Positions 41,116 to 50,977 of a DNA stretch of 64,000 nt are shown here, piece after piece. Made by a program: the position numbers and the translations under genes. A model generated the notes under the pieces. That model did no database searches. It was given only the letters and a program-made list of their open reading frames with translations, and was not told where the DNA came from. Within the stretch, counting starts at the first letter, position 1. Each line of letters begins with the position of its first letter. Source of the DNA: Mesorhizobium sp. B2-3-4 (GTDB lineage Bacteria > Pseudomonadota > Alphaproteobacteria > Rhizobiales > Rhizobiaceae). Where the stretch lies: the NCBI RefSeq assembly GCF_006442315.1, contig NZ_VFVY01000015.1, forward strand, positions 1 to 64,000. The letters are read 5' to 3'.

Positions 41116-43230
41116 TCACAGCTTGACTGCGGCTTCCCGTGCCCACAGCCGCAGACCCCTGCAACTTTCAATGAAATCCGTGGCACTCGCCTTGTCAGCC
41201 AGCGGCAGCATTCCCTCGTCAGCCCCGGGCTCGACGCCCGCTTTGGCCAGAAGCGGCACAGCGCCGGGCGTGAAGCCGATGAACTTGCAATGAGAAAAGG
41301 CATCCGCCACGAAATCGCGAGCTGCTGCTTCGCCGGCCAGCAGATTGGCACTCTCTTCGGTGAGCAGGATGGCGACCGCGTCAAACAATACCGATGGGCC
41401 GCCATCGATCATATGCTTGGCCACAATCCTGGTGCCATCGCTGGCGACCGCGCCGCCGACCTTTGCCGCGATAACTTCCATGGCGGCCCCTTCATTCTCA
41501 ATGGCAGCCTGTAAGGCTTTGAAGAGGCCGGCGTCCGTGCCGGTGCCGATCAGGACACCGACCTTGCGGCCAGCAAAGCTCTCCGGACCATTGGCAATGA
41601 TGCTCAGCGCTGGCGAGGGCTCGAGATCCGTGCGCGGCGATACAGCGGCGTCGGCCGGCTTCGGCATCTCGGTGATGCCGAGCTTGTCGGCGACCGTGAC
41701 AGCCAGCCCCTCATCGATGTTCAGCAAGTGCGCGATCATCCGCTCGCGGATGGCCGGGGTTTCAACCTTGCTCAGTTCAAAGGTCAAGGCCTGAGCGATG
41801 TGGCGTTGCTCGGGTGGGGTCTGGCTGTTGAAGAACTGCGCGGCCTGGCTGTAGTGGTCGGCGAAACTTTCGGGCCGCAGCCGGACCTTCTGGCCCTCCT
41901 CCCCGTCAGCGAAGGACCGGAACCCACGCTCAGGGGATTCGCGCGGGCCGACGCCGAACGAATTCGGCTGGTAGTTGGCCCGTCCAACCGGGTTGCGCAT
42001 CGCCATATGGCCGTCCTGCTGGAAATGATGGAATGGGCATTTCGGCGCGTTGATCGGCAGATGCGTGAAATTGGGGCTGCCCAGGCGTTTCAGCTGTGTG
42101 TCGAGGTAAGAGAAGTTGCGTCCCTGCAGCAGCGGGTCATTGCTGAAGTCGATGCCAGGCGGAACGTTCTGGGTCATGAACGCGACCTGTTCGGTCTCGG
42201 CAAAGAAATTGTCCGGCATCCGGTCGAGAACAAGACGCCCGACAGGTATCGGCGGCAGGATCTCCTCCGGAATGATCTTGGTCGGATCAAGGATGTCGAA
42301 GTCGAAATTGTCGGCAAACTCCTGGTCGAACAATTGCAGGCATAACTCCCATTCGGGGAAATCGCCGGACTGGATGGCGTTCCAGAGGTCCCTCCGATGA
42401 AAGTCGGGATCGGCGCCGTTGATCTTGACCGCTTCGTTCCACACGACTGATTGCATGCCAAGCTTGGGCTTCCAGATGAATTTCACGAAGGTCGATTCAT
42501 CGGCCGCATTGACGAGCCGGAAGGTGTGCACGCCGAACCCTTGCATGAAGCGGAAAGAGCGCGGGATGGCGCGGTCCGACATCACCCACATGATCATGTG
42601 CATCGATTCCGGCGTCAGGCTGATAAAGTCCCAGAACGTGTCGTGCGCCGACTGCGCTTGCGGGAAGCCACGGTCGGGCTCCGGCTTGACCGAATGGATT
42701 ACATCGGGAAATTTGATCGCGTCCTGAATGAAGAACACCGGGATATTGTTTCCCACGATATCCCAGTTGCCCTCTTTGGTATAAAGCTTCACGGCAAATC
42801 CGCGGACGTCGCGGGCAAGGTCGAATGACCCCTTGCTACCGGCCACCGTCGAGAACCGCACGAATGCCGGCGTTTTTTCTCCAGCTTGCTGGAAGATGTC
42901 GGCGCGCGTATATTTTGCGAGCGACTCGTAGGTTTCGAAAAAGCCGTGGGCGCCATAGCCACGCGCATGCACTACCCTCTCAGGAATGCGCTCATGGTCG
43001 AAATGGAAAATCTTCTCGCGGAAATGAAAATCCTCGATCAGCGTGGGACCACGTGCGCCGATCTTGAGCGTGTTCTGGTCATCTGAGACCGGCCCGCCCT
43101 GGGCTGTTGTCAGGACGTCAGTGTCGCCCTCCGCAACTTGATGCAATTCTCCTCCCTGGCCTCTGACCAAGGTCAAGTCGTGGACGGTGGCGGACGATGC
43201 GTTGGCTTCGGCTGCTGGCTTATGCGGCAT
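41116..43230 (-). CDS. katE: Large-subunit catalase (KatE/HPII type)
   Basis: 704 residues from ATG 43230, with AAGGAGAG 6 bases upstream. Clade II catalase with a C-terminal flavodoxin-like domain (about 545-700, KVGVLIGTGTDAGLFKALQA). The catalytic His88 lies in RVVHARGYGAHGFF, the distal Asn in DIVGNNIPVFFIQD, and the haem Tyr ligand in GRNFSYLDTQ. Disproportionates hydrogen peroxide, usually in stationary phase. It is the last of three minus-strand genes behind the EcfG-type promoter at 44150. Confidence 0.97.
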   Translation of the reverse strand: MPHKPAAEANASSATVHDLTLVRGQGGELHQVAEGDTDVLTTAQGGPVSDDQNTLKIGARGPTLIEDFHFREKIFHFDHERIPERVVHARGYGAHGFFETYESLAKYTRADIFQQAGEKTPAFVRFSTVAGSKGSFDLARDVRGFAVKLYTKEGNWDIVGNNIPVFFIQDAIKFPDVIHSVKPEPDRGFPQAQSAHDTFWDFISLTPESMHMIMWVMSDRAIPRSFRFMQGFGVHTFRLVNAADESTFVKFIWKPKLGMQSVVWNEAVKINGADPDFHRRDLWNAIQSGDFPEWELCLQLFDQEFADNFDFDILDPTKIIPEEILPPIPVGRLVLDRMPDNFFAETEQVAFMTQNVPPGIDFSNDPLLQGRNFSYLDTQLKRLGSPNFTHLPINAPKCPFHHFQQDGHMAMRNPVGRANYQPNSFGVGPRESPERGFRSFADGEEGQKVRLRPESFADHYSQAAQFFNSQTPPEQRHIAQALTFELSKVETPAIRERMIAHLLNIDEGLAVTVADKLGITEMPKPADAAVSPRTDLEPSPALSIIANGPESFAGRKVGVLIGTGTDAGLFKALQAAIENEGAAMEVIAAKVGGAVASDGTRIVAKHMIDGGPSVLFDAVAILLTEESANLLAGEAAARDFVADAFSHCKFIGFTPGAVPLLAKAGVEPGADEGMLPLADKASATDFIESCRGLRLWAREAAVKL

Positions 43231-43265
43231 AGTGCTCTCCTTTGAAATGCTTGAGAATGACGGGC

Positions 43266-43733
43266 TCAAATTTCGGACTGGGGTCGTTGATCCAGCTCCG
43301 CGGAGGCGCGTTGCAAGTCGGAAAAATCGACCGTGGCGACGATGTCACCGCGACGGTCACGCGCCCTGACGGCCCAGCCCACCGGTGCTTCGCCCCGAGA
43401 CAGGGCGTCTTTCCACAAATCCTCCGCCGAGCGCCTGCATTCGTCGCGCACCGCGTCCAGATCGGGAAAGACCAGGCCACTCACGTCACGGATCTCCCCA
43501 TTGTCATGATACTCAAGCCGATACTCATCCCCCGCATCGGCTATCCGCTGTTCGCCAGAATTCTCTTCCTCGACACCAAATTTGGCGGCATGCAAAAGCA
43601 TGATCTTGGATTTTTCGATCAGCTCTTCAGGGGATAAAACCGCCGGTTGCGCGACGGTGACGAGTATATTGTCACCACCCTCGCCGCGGAATTCCACCAC
43701 GTTGTTGGCAACGACGATTTCCAGAACCTCCAT
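43266..43733 (-). CDS. DUF6894-containing protein upstream of katE
   Basis: 155 residues from ATG 43733, with GGGAG 7 bases upstream. The C-terminal half has the DUF6894 pattern: YRLEYHDNGEIRDVSGLVFP, RRSAEDLWKDAL, then VRARDRRGDIVATVDFSDL. The N-terminal 65 residues (VEFRGEGGDNILVTVAQPAV) are an extra domain that I do not recognise. It lies between the 102-residue gene and katE with short gaps, so all three are probably cotranscribed. Confidence 0.75.
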   Translation of the reverse strand: MEVLEIVVANNVVEFRGEGGDNILVTVAQPAVLSPEELIEKSKIMLLHAAKFGVEEENSGEQRIADAGDEYRLEYHDNGEIRDVSGLVFPDLDAVRDECRRSAEDLWKDALSRGEAPVGWAVRARDRRGDIVATVDFSDLQRASAELDQRPQSEI

Positions 43734-43746
43734 ACCTATGCTCCCT

Positions 43747-44055
43747 TCACATCTGGTCGTTGTAAGGCTGTTTGGTGATCCCGACCTGCTTGACCAACTC
43801 TGAAAACGGCGGCACGCCGGCTTCGAACTGGCTGGTGTTCGCGAGTTGCAGAAGGCGCAAAGGGAAGCAGACGGCATCATGGTTTGCCGGTGACATATCC
43901 TCGAACAGGCGCTCGTCGCCGGTGAACGAGGCTTCTGCGGTTTTCAAGGCCCTATCGATATCATCGATCGAGAGGAGTCCCTTCCGTACCAGAGCGTTGT
44001 TGACCGCTGCGACCGCCATCAGCAGCCCCTCCAGCTGTAGGTTGGCGACGTTCAT
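43747..44055 (-). CDS. Hypothetical 102-residue protein, intact copy of the 19897 pseudogene
   Basis: ATG 44055. Helical N-terminus (MNVANLQLEGLLMAVAAVNN), then KGLLSIDDIDRALKTAEASF, EDMSPANHDAVCFPLRLLQL and PFSELVKQVGITKQPYNDQM. No known domain recognised. A decayed paralogue lies at 19897-20172, also behind an EcfG-type promoter, so the family is tied to stress genes. First gene of the katE unit. Confidence 0.8.
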   Translation of the reverse strand: MNVANLQLEGLLMAVAAVNNALVRKGLLSIDDIDRALKTAEASFTGDERLFEDMSPANHDAVCFPLRLLQLANTSQFEAGVPPFSELVKQVGITKQPYNDQM

Positions 44056-44149
44056 CGATTCTTCTCCATCACACGCTTCCGATGGTCGGCGGACCAACGG
44101 GTTTGCAAGCTGGACGCGCCATGGGGGAATCTCCTTCGGGACGTTGGAC

Positions 44150-44174
44150 AACTTTCCACACGAGACGAGGTTCC
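44150..44174 (-). promoter_or_regulatory. Sigma-EcfG promoter of the katE unit
   Basis: GGAAC-N16-AGTT on the minus strand, 95 bases before ATG 44055. Confidence 0.75.
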
Positions 44175-44270
44175 AGAGCCGCCATGCAATCCCGAAGCGG
44201 CCGACGCAACGCTTCTCCGACGTCAGGAATCGGTGGCAAAAGTTGAGGAAAACGAAGTCGGTCCATGCGT

Positions 44271-44295
44271 GGAACCGTCAGGCAGATCCCAAGTT
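44271..44295 (+). promoter_or_regulatory. Sigma-EcfG promoter before the FdhF-like gene
   Basis: GGAAC-N16-AGTT on the plus strand, 179 bases before ATG 44474 and divergent from the katE promoter 97 bases away. The remaining bases of 44056-44473 hold no convincing gene. Confidence 0.68.
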
Positions 44296-44473
44296 TCATA
44301 TTGCCGGGAAACGTCGATTGGCCTGCCTTTCGCGTTGTCGAGCATGTCGCAGCCAGCAAGTCATCCCGTGCCGGCGAAGGGAAGACGCCGTGGGCCAGGT
44401 GGCGTTGCTTGGGCGTCCACGGCAAATGAGAGCGAGACCGACGGCAATCTCGCTGTGGCAAACGAGGCAGGAA

Positions 44474-46870
44474 ATGACGTCGAACACGAGAACAGCCACT
44501 ATCAAGCCGTATAAAGGGCCCTCGGGTGGGTGGGGCTCAGCGAAATCCGTGGCTGGTGTTCTCCTAAAAGAACATGTTCCCTTGAAAGGGAGCCGATTGC
44601 TGTCGACGCAGAACAAGCCCGAAGGCTATATGTGCGTGAGCTGCGCCTGGGCAAAGCCGGCGCAGCCGCATCCGCTCGAATTCTGTGAGAACGGCGCCAA
44701 GGCAACAGCCTGGGAAACCACGTCGCGACGTGCGGGCCCGGCGTTCTTCGACAAGCACACACTGAGCGACCTCGAGCGATGGTCGGATCACGATCTCGAA
44801 GAGGAGGGTCGGCTGACGCACCCGATGCGCTGGGACGCTGCCAGCGACAAATATGTGCCGGTCGAATGGCCCGCTGCATTCGAAGAGATCGGCAGGGAGT
44901 TGCGCGCTCTGGACCCGCATCAGACCGATCTTTACACATCCGGCCGGGCGTCACTCGAGGCGAGCTACATGTACCAGCTGTTTGCGCGGATGTACGGCTC
45001 CAACAACATGCCCGACAGCTCGAACATGTGCCATGAAAGCTCCTCCGTTGCGCTTCCCGAGAGCATCGGCGCATCGGTCGGCACCGCCATTTTGTCCGAT
45101 TTCGAGAACACGGACTGTATATTCTACATTGGCCAGAATGTCGGGACATCCTCGCCACGCCTGCTTCATGATCTGCAAGACGCAGTCAACCGAGGCGTGA
45201 AGATTGTTACTTTCAACCTGCTGCGGGAGCGCGGGCTGGAGCGCTTCGTCAATCCGCAATCACCTGTCCAGATGCTGACCGGAAAAGAGACACCGATTTC
45301 GTCGGAATATTATCAAGTCAACAACGGCGGCGATATCGCAGCGTTGTTTGGCGTCTGCAAGGCTCTCATCGAAGCAGACGACGCGCTGAAGGCCTCCGGT
45401 CAAAACCCTGTCGCCGGACGCGATGCGACGCCAAAAGATCCGGACAACGCAGCCATGATTGCCTTTGCGGCATCGATGGCATCCGCTGCCAAGAAGCACG
45501 TTCTCGATCACGATTTCATCAAGGGACACACAACCGGCTTCGAGGAATTCGCAGCAGCTGCGCGCGCCCACCAATGGGACGAGCTTGAGCGCGTATCGGG
45601 GCTGACACGCGCCGAAATGAAGAAGGCCGCTGCCACCTATGCCAGCTCAAACGCAGTCATGATGGTCTACGGCATGGGCCTGACACAACAGCTCATGGGC
45701 GTCGAGAACGTTCACATGGTCTGCAACCTCGCCCTGCTGCGCGGCAACATCGGCAAGCCCGGGGCGAATATTTGCGCCGTTCGCGGTCACTCCAACGTGC
45801 AGGGCCAGCGCACCGTCGGGATTACGGAGAAGCCCGGCCTGGCGCCCCTCGACAAACTTTCCGAGCTCTATGGCTTTGAGCCGCCGCAATGGACCGGCCG
45901 CTCGACGGTGGAAACGTGCGAGGCGATTATGACGGGTCAGTCCCGCGCGTTTATCAGCCTTGGCGGCAATTTCCTGAGAGCGGTGCCAGACACCGCGGCC
46001 ATGGAAGAGGGATGGCGCAAACTTCGTTTGAGCGTTCAGATAGCCACCAAACTCAACCGCAGCCATGTTCTGCACGGAGAGGTCGCATTTCTGCTGCCGT
46101 GCCTTGGCCGCATCGAACTCGACCAGCAGGCGAGTGGGCCGCAGGCGCTGTCCATGGAAAGCTCGATCGCTCATTTCCATGGTTCGCGGGGCAAGACTAA
46201 ACCGGCAAGCTCTGAACTTCTGTCCGAACCGGCCATTATTGCCGGCATTGCCAAGGCTACGCTTGGGCAAAACAAGGTTCCCTGGGACGACTGGGTTGGC
46301 GACTACGCCGAGATCCGCAATGCTATTGAGCGGACTTACCCCGAGACGTTCAAGGATTTCAACGAACGGCTTTTCAAGCCCGGCGGATTCGCGAGACCGC
46401 TGCCGGCGCGGGAGCGCAAATGGGTCACGAAAACAGGAAAGGCGAACTTTATAACGCCGGGCAAGCTTTTCCCCGACTTTTCAACCGCCGAGAGAGCAGA
46501 TGTTTTACATCTCGCCACGCTGCGCTCCAACGACCAGTTCAACACCACCATCTACGGCTACAGCGACCGCTTCCGTGGGGTTGAGGGCACGCGTCGGATT
46601 GTATTCATGAATGCACAAGATATCGCTCGCCTGGGCTTCGTCGATGGTGACATCGTCGACATGACGACAGCAATCGACGACAACAGCGTTCGCAGCGTCG
46701 GTGGCCTCAGGATTGTCCGGTACAACATTCCCAAGGGCTGTTGTGCGGCTTACTATCCTGAGACAAATCCGCTGTTTCCCTTGGCGCATCACGATCCAAA
46801 GTCCAAGACCCCTTCGTACAAACTTTTGCCGGTGCGTTTGAGCCGATCAACCCTGTCCCAGGATGGTTGA
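44474..46870 (+). CDS. FdhF/YdeP-family molybdopterin oxidoreductase
   Basis: 798 residues from ATG 44474, preceded by AGGAA; the longer frame upstream is not conserved-looking. An N-terminal Cys cluster (MCVSCAWAKP near residue 54 and LEFCENG) suits an Fe-S site. SNMCHESSSVALPES (about 185-199) and GNIGKPGANICAVRGHSNVQ (about 415-434) are MGD-binding signatures; a C-terminal MopB-binding domain follows (about 640-798). YdeP-type proteins are linked to acid stress but their substrate is unsettled. It lies 15 bases before a cytochrome c and terminal-oxidase operon, so it may donate electrons to that chain. Confidence 0.88.
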   Translation: MTSNTRTATIKPYKGPSGGWGSAKSVAGVLLKEHVPLKGSRLLSTQNKPEGYMCVSCAWAKPAQPHPLEFCENGAKATAWETTSRRAGPAFFDKHTLSDLERWSDHDLEEEGRLTHPMRWDAASDKYVPVEWPAAFEEIGRELRALDPHQTDLYTSGRASLEASYMYQLFARMYGSNNMPDSSNMCHESSSVALPESIGASVGTAILSDFENTDCIFYIGQNVGTSSPRLLHDLQDAVNRGVKIVTFNLLRERGLERFVNPQSPVQMLTGKETPISSEYYQVNNGGDIAALFGVCKALIEADDALKASGQNPVAGRDATPKDPDNAAMIAFAASMASAAKKHVLDHDFIKGHTTGFEEFAAAARAHQWDELERVSGLTRAEMKKAAATYASSNAVMMVYGMGLTQQLMGVENVHMVCNLALLRGNIGKPGANICAVRGHSNVQGQRTVGITEKPGLAPLDKLSELYGFEPPQWTGRSTVETCEAIMTGQSRAFISLGGNFLRAVPDTAAMEEGWRKLRLSVQIATKLNRSHVLHGEVAFLLPCLGRIELDQQASGPQALSMESSIAHFHGSRGKTKPASSELLSEPAIIAGIAKATLGQNKVPWDDWVGDYAEIRNAIERTYPETFKDFNERLFKPGGFARPLPARERKWVTKTGKANFITPGKLFPDFSTAERADVLHLATLRSNDQFNTTIYGYSDRFRGVEGTRRIVFMNAQDIARLGFVDGDIVDMTTAIDDNSVRSVGGLRIVRYNIPKGCCAAYYPETNPLFPLAHHDPKSKTPSYKLLPVRLSRSTLSQDG

Positions 46871-46885
46871 GTCCCTTGTAGGCGA

Positions 46886-47485
46886 ATGATGAAGAGGGAG
46901 ATGAGCTACTCGAATGGCGCCTTTGCGGCTGCGGCGATAGCGCTCGGCATTGCCAGTGGCGCCTTGGGATGGCTTGGCGAGTCGCGAGAGCTTCGGCTGG
47001 ATCCGCCTGTCGCGTCTGATCTTGATGGATTTCGGCTGATGCCAAACGGCATCAGCGGAACGCCGCCCGAGAGTTATTTTGCGTTGGGCAAGCCTTACGA
47101 AACGGACGCCTACAACCTAAGCCAGGGCAAGCGTCTTTATGCCTGGTTCGGCTGCTCGGCATGCCATGGTGATGGTCGCGGCGGCGCTGGCCCGTCGTTC
47201 CTGGACGGCTGGTGGCTGTACGGGCCCGAGATCGTCTCCATCGTTGCGTCCGTCAGGGACGGCCGGCCGCATGGGATGCCGGCCTTTCGCGACCGGATGA
47301 CGACCGAGCAGATATGGCAGCTCGCCGGCTATGTTCAAACGATTGGCGCTTATAAGCCCAAAGTTGCGGCGCCCAGTCGAAACGATGACAAGCAGACCCG
47401 CCCTGCCGAAAATCGTGGTCCTGCAAAAATCCTCTTCGACCAGGGGCCGGCGGGGGTCCACCCTGACCAAGGGCCCTCGCCTTGA
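46886..47485 (+). CDS. c-type cytochrome, membrane-anchored
   Basis: 199 residues. An N-terminal hydrophobic segment (about 10-30) serves as signal or anchor; one haem site FGCSACHGDGRGGAGP (about 87-102) and GMPAFRDRMTTEQIWQLAGY with the axial Met. Pro-rich C-terminal tail. It probably carries electrons to the oxidase encoded downstream. MSYSNG (46901) is an alternative start. Its stop overlaps the TTG start of coxB. Confidence 0.9.
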   Translation: MMKREMSYSNGAFAAAAIALGIASGALGWLGESRELRLDPPVASDLDGFRLMPNGISGTPPESYFALGKPYETDAYNLSQGKRLYAWFGCSACHGDGRGGAGPSFLDGWWLYGPEIVSIVASVRDGRPHGMPAFRDRMTTEQIWQLAGYVQTIGAYKPKVAAPSRNDDKQTRPAENRGPAKILFDQGPAGVHPDQGPSP

Positions 47486-48471
47486 GAGCCGCGCGCGTCA
47501 TCGCGTTGTGGGTCGCTACGACCGCGTGCGGCTGCAGCGGAAATCAGTCCGCGCTCGCCCCCTCTGGCGCGCCCGCGCTCCACATCGAACACCTGATTAT
47601 CGGCATCGTTGCCCTGTGCGCCGTAATCTGGCTTGCTGTGATGGTCGTTCTTGCTGGCGCACTGTGGCGCAAACCCCAGGAGGACGACGCGGAAATCCGG
47701 CAACGGCGGCTGACTGTGGTCGTGACTGCGGCAGTGGCTGCGACCGCCATTCTGATTGCCGGCATGACCGTCGCCAGCTTCTACACCACCCGCAGCATTG
47801 GCCTTCCTGAAAGGGCCTCCATAACGATCACCGTAAGGGCGCAGCAGTGGTGGTGGCAAGTATTCTACGCCAGTTCCGGCCAAACATCCGGGTTTCAGAC
47901 CGCTAATGAAATTCACACCCCGGTCGGTCAGGATGTTCATGTTCGGCTTGAAAGCGCTGATGTCATCCACTCTTTTTGGATCCCCAGTCTTGCCGGCAAG
48001 CAGGATCTTGTCCCGGGGCGCTCCAACAGCCTGCTGCTGCGGGCCGAGAAGCCCGGTGTCTATCGCGGTCAGTGCGCCGAATTCTGCGGACTGCAGCACA
48101 GCCATATGGCGGTGATGGTCATCGCCGAGGCGCCAGCCGACTACGCACGCTGGATCGCGTCACAGAGTGCTGATGCAATCCCGACGACGGGTGCTGACGT
48201 CGCCGCCGGACGCGCGGCTTTTCTGGCAAAGCCGTGCGCCGCCTGCCACACCATTCGGGGCACAGCCGCCAACGGCACCACCGGACCTGACCTTACCCAT
48301 GTCGGCAGTCGTCAAACAATCGCGGCCGGCCTCGTCGAGACCACGCGCGGTTCAATGGCCGCATGGATCGCCGATCCGCAGACGCTGAAGCCCGGAAACA
48401 ACATGCCGATGGTGCCGCTGACCAGTATCGAGCTCCAGGATATCTCGGCCTATATGGAGAGCCTGAAATGA
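47482..48471 (+). CDS. coxB: Cytochrome c oxidase subunit II fused to cytochrome c (caa3 type)
   Basis: 329 residues from a TTG overlapping the previous stop. A lipoprotein-like signal (VIALWVATTACGCSG) and two membrane helices (about 35-105) precede the CuA domain: VRAQQWWWQVFY, HSFWIPSLAGKQD and the CuA loop GQCAEFCGLQHSHM (about 194-207). A fused cytochrome c carries CAACH (about 251-255) and the axial Met in NNMPMVPL. Fusion of cytochrome c to subunit II defines caa3-type oxidases. Confidence 0.95.
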   Translation: MRAARVIALWVATTACGCSGNQSALAPSGAPALHIEHLIIGIVALCAVIWLAVMVVLAGALWRKPQEDDAEIRQRRLTVVVTAAVAATAILIAGMTVASFYTTRSIGLPERASITITVRAQQWWWQVFYASSGQTSGFQTANEIHTPVGQDVHVRLESADVIHSFWIPSLAGKQDLVPGRSNSLLLRAEKPGVYRGQCAEFCGLQHSHMAVMVIAEAPADYARWIASQSADAIPTTGADVAAGRAAFLAKPCAACHTIRGTAANGTTGPDLTHVGSRQTIAAGLVETTRGSMAAWIADPQTLKPGNNMPMVPLTSIELQDISAYMESLK

Positions 48472-50378
48472 TCCGCTCGAAGGATGATGGACTCAGGGAC
48501 ACGGCATTAAGCGACAAGGAACTCAACCGGGCCCTCGCCTCGACCTGGTCAGCGCAGCCGGGCCTGTGGGGCGCCTTGTCGACAGTGGATCACAAGGTGA
48601 TCGGCCGACGCTATATCGCGACAGCTTTTGTTTTCCTGGCGCTTGGAGGGGTGCTGTCGCTGCTGATGCGGCTGCAGCTGTCGCAGCCTGAAGCCAGGTT
48701 CATCGGACCTGATCGCTACAACCAGATTTTCACCATGCACGGTTCGAACATGATGTTCCTGTTCGCCGTCCCCGTCATGCAGGCGATGGCCGTCTACCTC
48801 GTGCCTTTGATGGTGGGGACACGCAACATCGCCTTCCCGCGCCTCAACGCATTTTCCTACTGGATCTATGTCGCGGGCGGCTTGCTCTTGTGGACTGCCT
48901 TCATCGTCGACACCGGCCCGGACGTCGGATGGTTCGCTTACGTGCCCTTGTCGGGGCCGCAATATGGCGTGGGGAAACGCGCCGATATCTGGGCCCAGAT
49001 GATCACCTTCACCGAGGTTTCCGCCCTCGCCATCGCCGTCGAGATCGTTGTGACCGTGTTCAAGCAGCGCGGGCCGGGGATGTCGCTCGACAGGATTCCG
49101 TTATTTGTCTGGTCGATGCTGGTGACGTCGTTTCTTATCATTCTGGCCATGCCGGCGATCATGATCGCAAGCACGAGCCTTATCCTCGATCGCCTTGTAG
49201 GCACGCACTTCTTCAACCCTGCCGAAGGCGGCGACGTGTTGCTTTGGCAGCATCTGTTCTGGTTCTTCGGTCATCCCGAGGTCTACATAATCTTCCTGCC
49301 GGCAGTGGGCATGGTGTCGACCATTGTAGCGACGTTTACGCGTCGGCCAGTGTTTGGCTACCTGGCGATGGTTATGGCTTTGGTGGCGACGGGGGTCCTC
49401 GCCTTCGGCCTTTGGGTCCATCATATGTTCGTTGCTGGTCTTCCACGACTGGGAGAGAGCTTTTTCACCGCCTCCAGCATGGCGATCGCGGTCCCGGCGG
49501 GATTGCAGATTTTCTGCTGGCTGGCCACCATCTGGGCGGGAAAGCCAATCTTCAAAACGCCGTTTCTGTTCGTCATCGGCTTCATCGTAATCTTCGTGAT
49601 TGGCGGCCTCACCGGCGTCATGGTGGCGTCGGTTCCGTTCGATACCCAGGTCCACGACACCTATTTCGTTGTCGCCCATTTTCATTATGTCCTGGTCGGC
49701 GGCGCGGTTTTTCCGCTGCTCGGCGCGATCTATTACTGGTTCCCAAAGCTGACGGGCAAGATGATGAGCGAGACCCTTGGCCGCTGGGTCTTCGGCCTGA
49801 TCTTTGTCGGCTTCAACCTGACGTTTTTTCCCATGCACATCCTGGGTCTTCAGGGGATGCCGCGCCGCATCTACACCTATCAGCCCGAAATGCCTTGGGC
49901 CGGCCTCAACATGTTCATTAGCCTTAGCGCAATTGTCCTGGCCGCGGGCTTCCTTCTGTTTTTCGTCGATGCAATCCGCAGCGCCAGGTCAGGCGCCGTC
50001 GCGAGTGCTAACCCCTGGGGAGCCTCCACACTTGAATGGGCGACGGCGTCGCCGCCGCAACCTTACAATTTTGCCAGGCCACCCGTGGTCGGCAGCCGCG
50101 AGCCCCTGTGGGCGGAGGCGACCGCGCTGCCCGTCGCTGCCGGCTTGCGGGTCGACCGGCGTGAGCTTTTGATCACCGGCGTCGTTGAGGGCATTCCAGA
50201 AGCGCGGGAATCATCGGTCGGCAATTCGATCTGGCCGCTTTGGGCAGCGCTTGCCACCACCTTGACGCTGGTCTGGTCCATATTCAGCCCATGGGCGGTT
50301 GTCTGGGGTTCCATCCCAGTCGCGGTCTCGCTGATAGGTTGGTTCTGGCCCAAGGGCGTGCTGGAGGACGAGTCATGA
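48468..50378 (+). CDS. coxA: Cytochrome c oxidase subunit I (haem-copper oxidase, type A)
   Basis: 636 residues from ATG 48468, overlapping the coxB stop (ATGA). Twelve or more membrane helices. Haem and copper ligands are visible: MHGSNMMF, FFGHPEVYIIFLP (the Glu near residue 268 is the proton-path residue of type A1 enzymes), WVHHMF and HDTYFVVAHFHYV. An extra C-terminal region with two helices (about 540-636) resembles the subunit I/III junction of caa3 enzymes. Reduces oxygen to water and pumps protons. Confidence 0.96.
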   Translation: MIRSKDDGLRDTALSDKELNRALASTWSAQPGLWGALSTVDHKVIGRRYIATAFVFLALGGVLSLLMRLQLSQPEARFIGPDRYNQIFTMHGSNMMFLFAVPVMQAMAVYLVPLMVGTRNIAFPRLNAFSYWIYVAGGLLLWTAFIVDTGPDVGWFAYVPLSGPQYGVGKRADIWAQMITFTEVSALAIAVEIVVTVFKQRGPGMSLDRIPLFVWSMLVTSFLIILAMPAIMIASTSLILDRLVGTHFFNPAEGGDVLLWQHLFWFFGHPEVYIIFLPAVGMVSTIVATFTRRPVFGYLAMVMALVATGVLAFGLWVHHMFVAGLPRLGESFFTASSMAIAVPAGLQIFCWLATIWAGKPIFKTPFLFVIGFIVIFVIGGLTGVMVASVPFDTQVHDTYFVVAHFHYVLVGGAVFPLLGAIYYWFPKLTGKMMSETLGRWVFGLIFVGFNLTFFPMHILGLQGMPRRIYTYQPEMPWAGLNMFISLSAIVLAAGFLLFFVDAIRSARSGAVASANPWGASTLEWATASPPQPYNFARPPVVGSREPLWAEATALPVAAGLRVDRRELLITGVVEGIPEARESSVGNSIWPLWAALATTLTLVWSIFSPWAVVWGSIPVAVSLIGWFWPKGVLEDES

Positions 50379-50977
50379 AAGAGAATATTGTGCTCGATCT
50401 GACCGAGCTCCCAGCGCATGCCCTTGGCACGGCAAGTCCGTCATGGTGGGGAACGCTCGCTTTCATGCTCATCGAAGGGACAGGCTTTGCCCTCTCGATC
50501 GTGATCTATCTCTACCTGATGAGCCTGGCGCCGCGATGGCCATTGGGCACCCTGCCGCCAGATCTGTTCGCCGGCTCGGCCCTGACAGCCCTTCTGCTGG
50601 CAAGCCTTGTTCCCAACATCCTCGTCGCACGCTGGGCGCGCGAGCAGGATTTGCGAAAGGTGCGCCTCGGATTGGTCGTCATGGCCGTACTGGGAATAGT
50701 GCCTCTGATCCTGCGGGGCTTCGAGTTTCCGGCGATGCATATCAAGTGGGATCAAAACGCATACGGTTCGATTGTATGGGTTATGCTTGGGCTCCACACC
50801 ACCCACATCCTGACTGATGTGATCGAGACGCTGGTTCTCGCTTGCCTGATGTTTTCCCGGCATGGCGACACGCCGCGCCGGTTCGGAGATGTCGGCGACA
50901 ATGCGATGTACTGGAACTTCGTGGTTGCGACGTGGTTGCCCATGTACGCCTGCCTTTATTGGATACCTCGGCTTTGA
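50375..50977 (+). CDS. coxC: Cytochrome c oxidase subunit III
   Basis: 200 residues, shorter than the usual 260 and with about five membrane helices, as in caa3-type clusters. WWGTLAFMLIEGTGFALSIV, VMLGLHTTHILTDVIETLVL with the conserved His/Glu, and MYWNFVVATWLPMYACLYW are typical. The start overlaps the coxA stop (ATGA). Confidence 0.92.
   Translation: MKENIVLDLTELPAHALGTASPSWWGTLAFMLIEGTGFALSIVIYLYLMSLAPRWPLGTLPPDLFAGSALTALLLASLVPNILVARWAREQDLRKVRLGLVVMAVLGIVPLILRGFEFPAMHIKWDQNAYGSIVWVMLGLHTTHILTDVIETLVLACLMFSRHGDTPRRFGDVGDNAMYWNFVVATWLPMYACLYWIPRL

Noticed and set aside
48890..49921. 343-codon open frame on the plus strand
   Set aside because: Lies inside coxA in another frame; composition is His/Arg-rich shadow of transmembrane codons.
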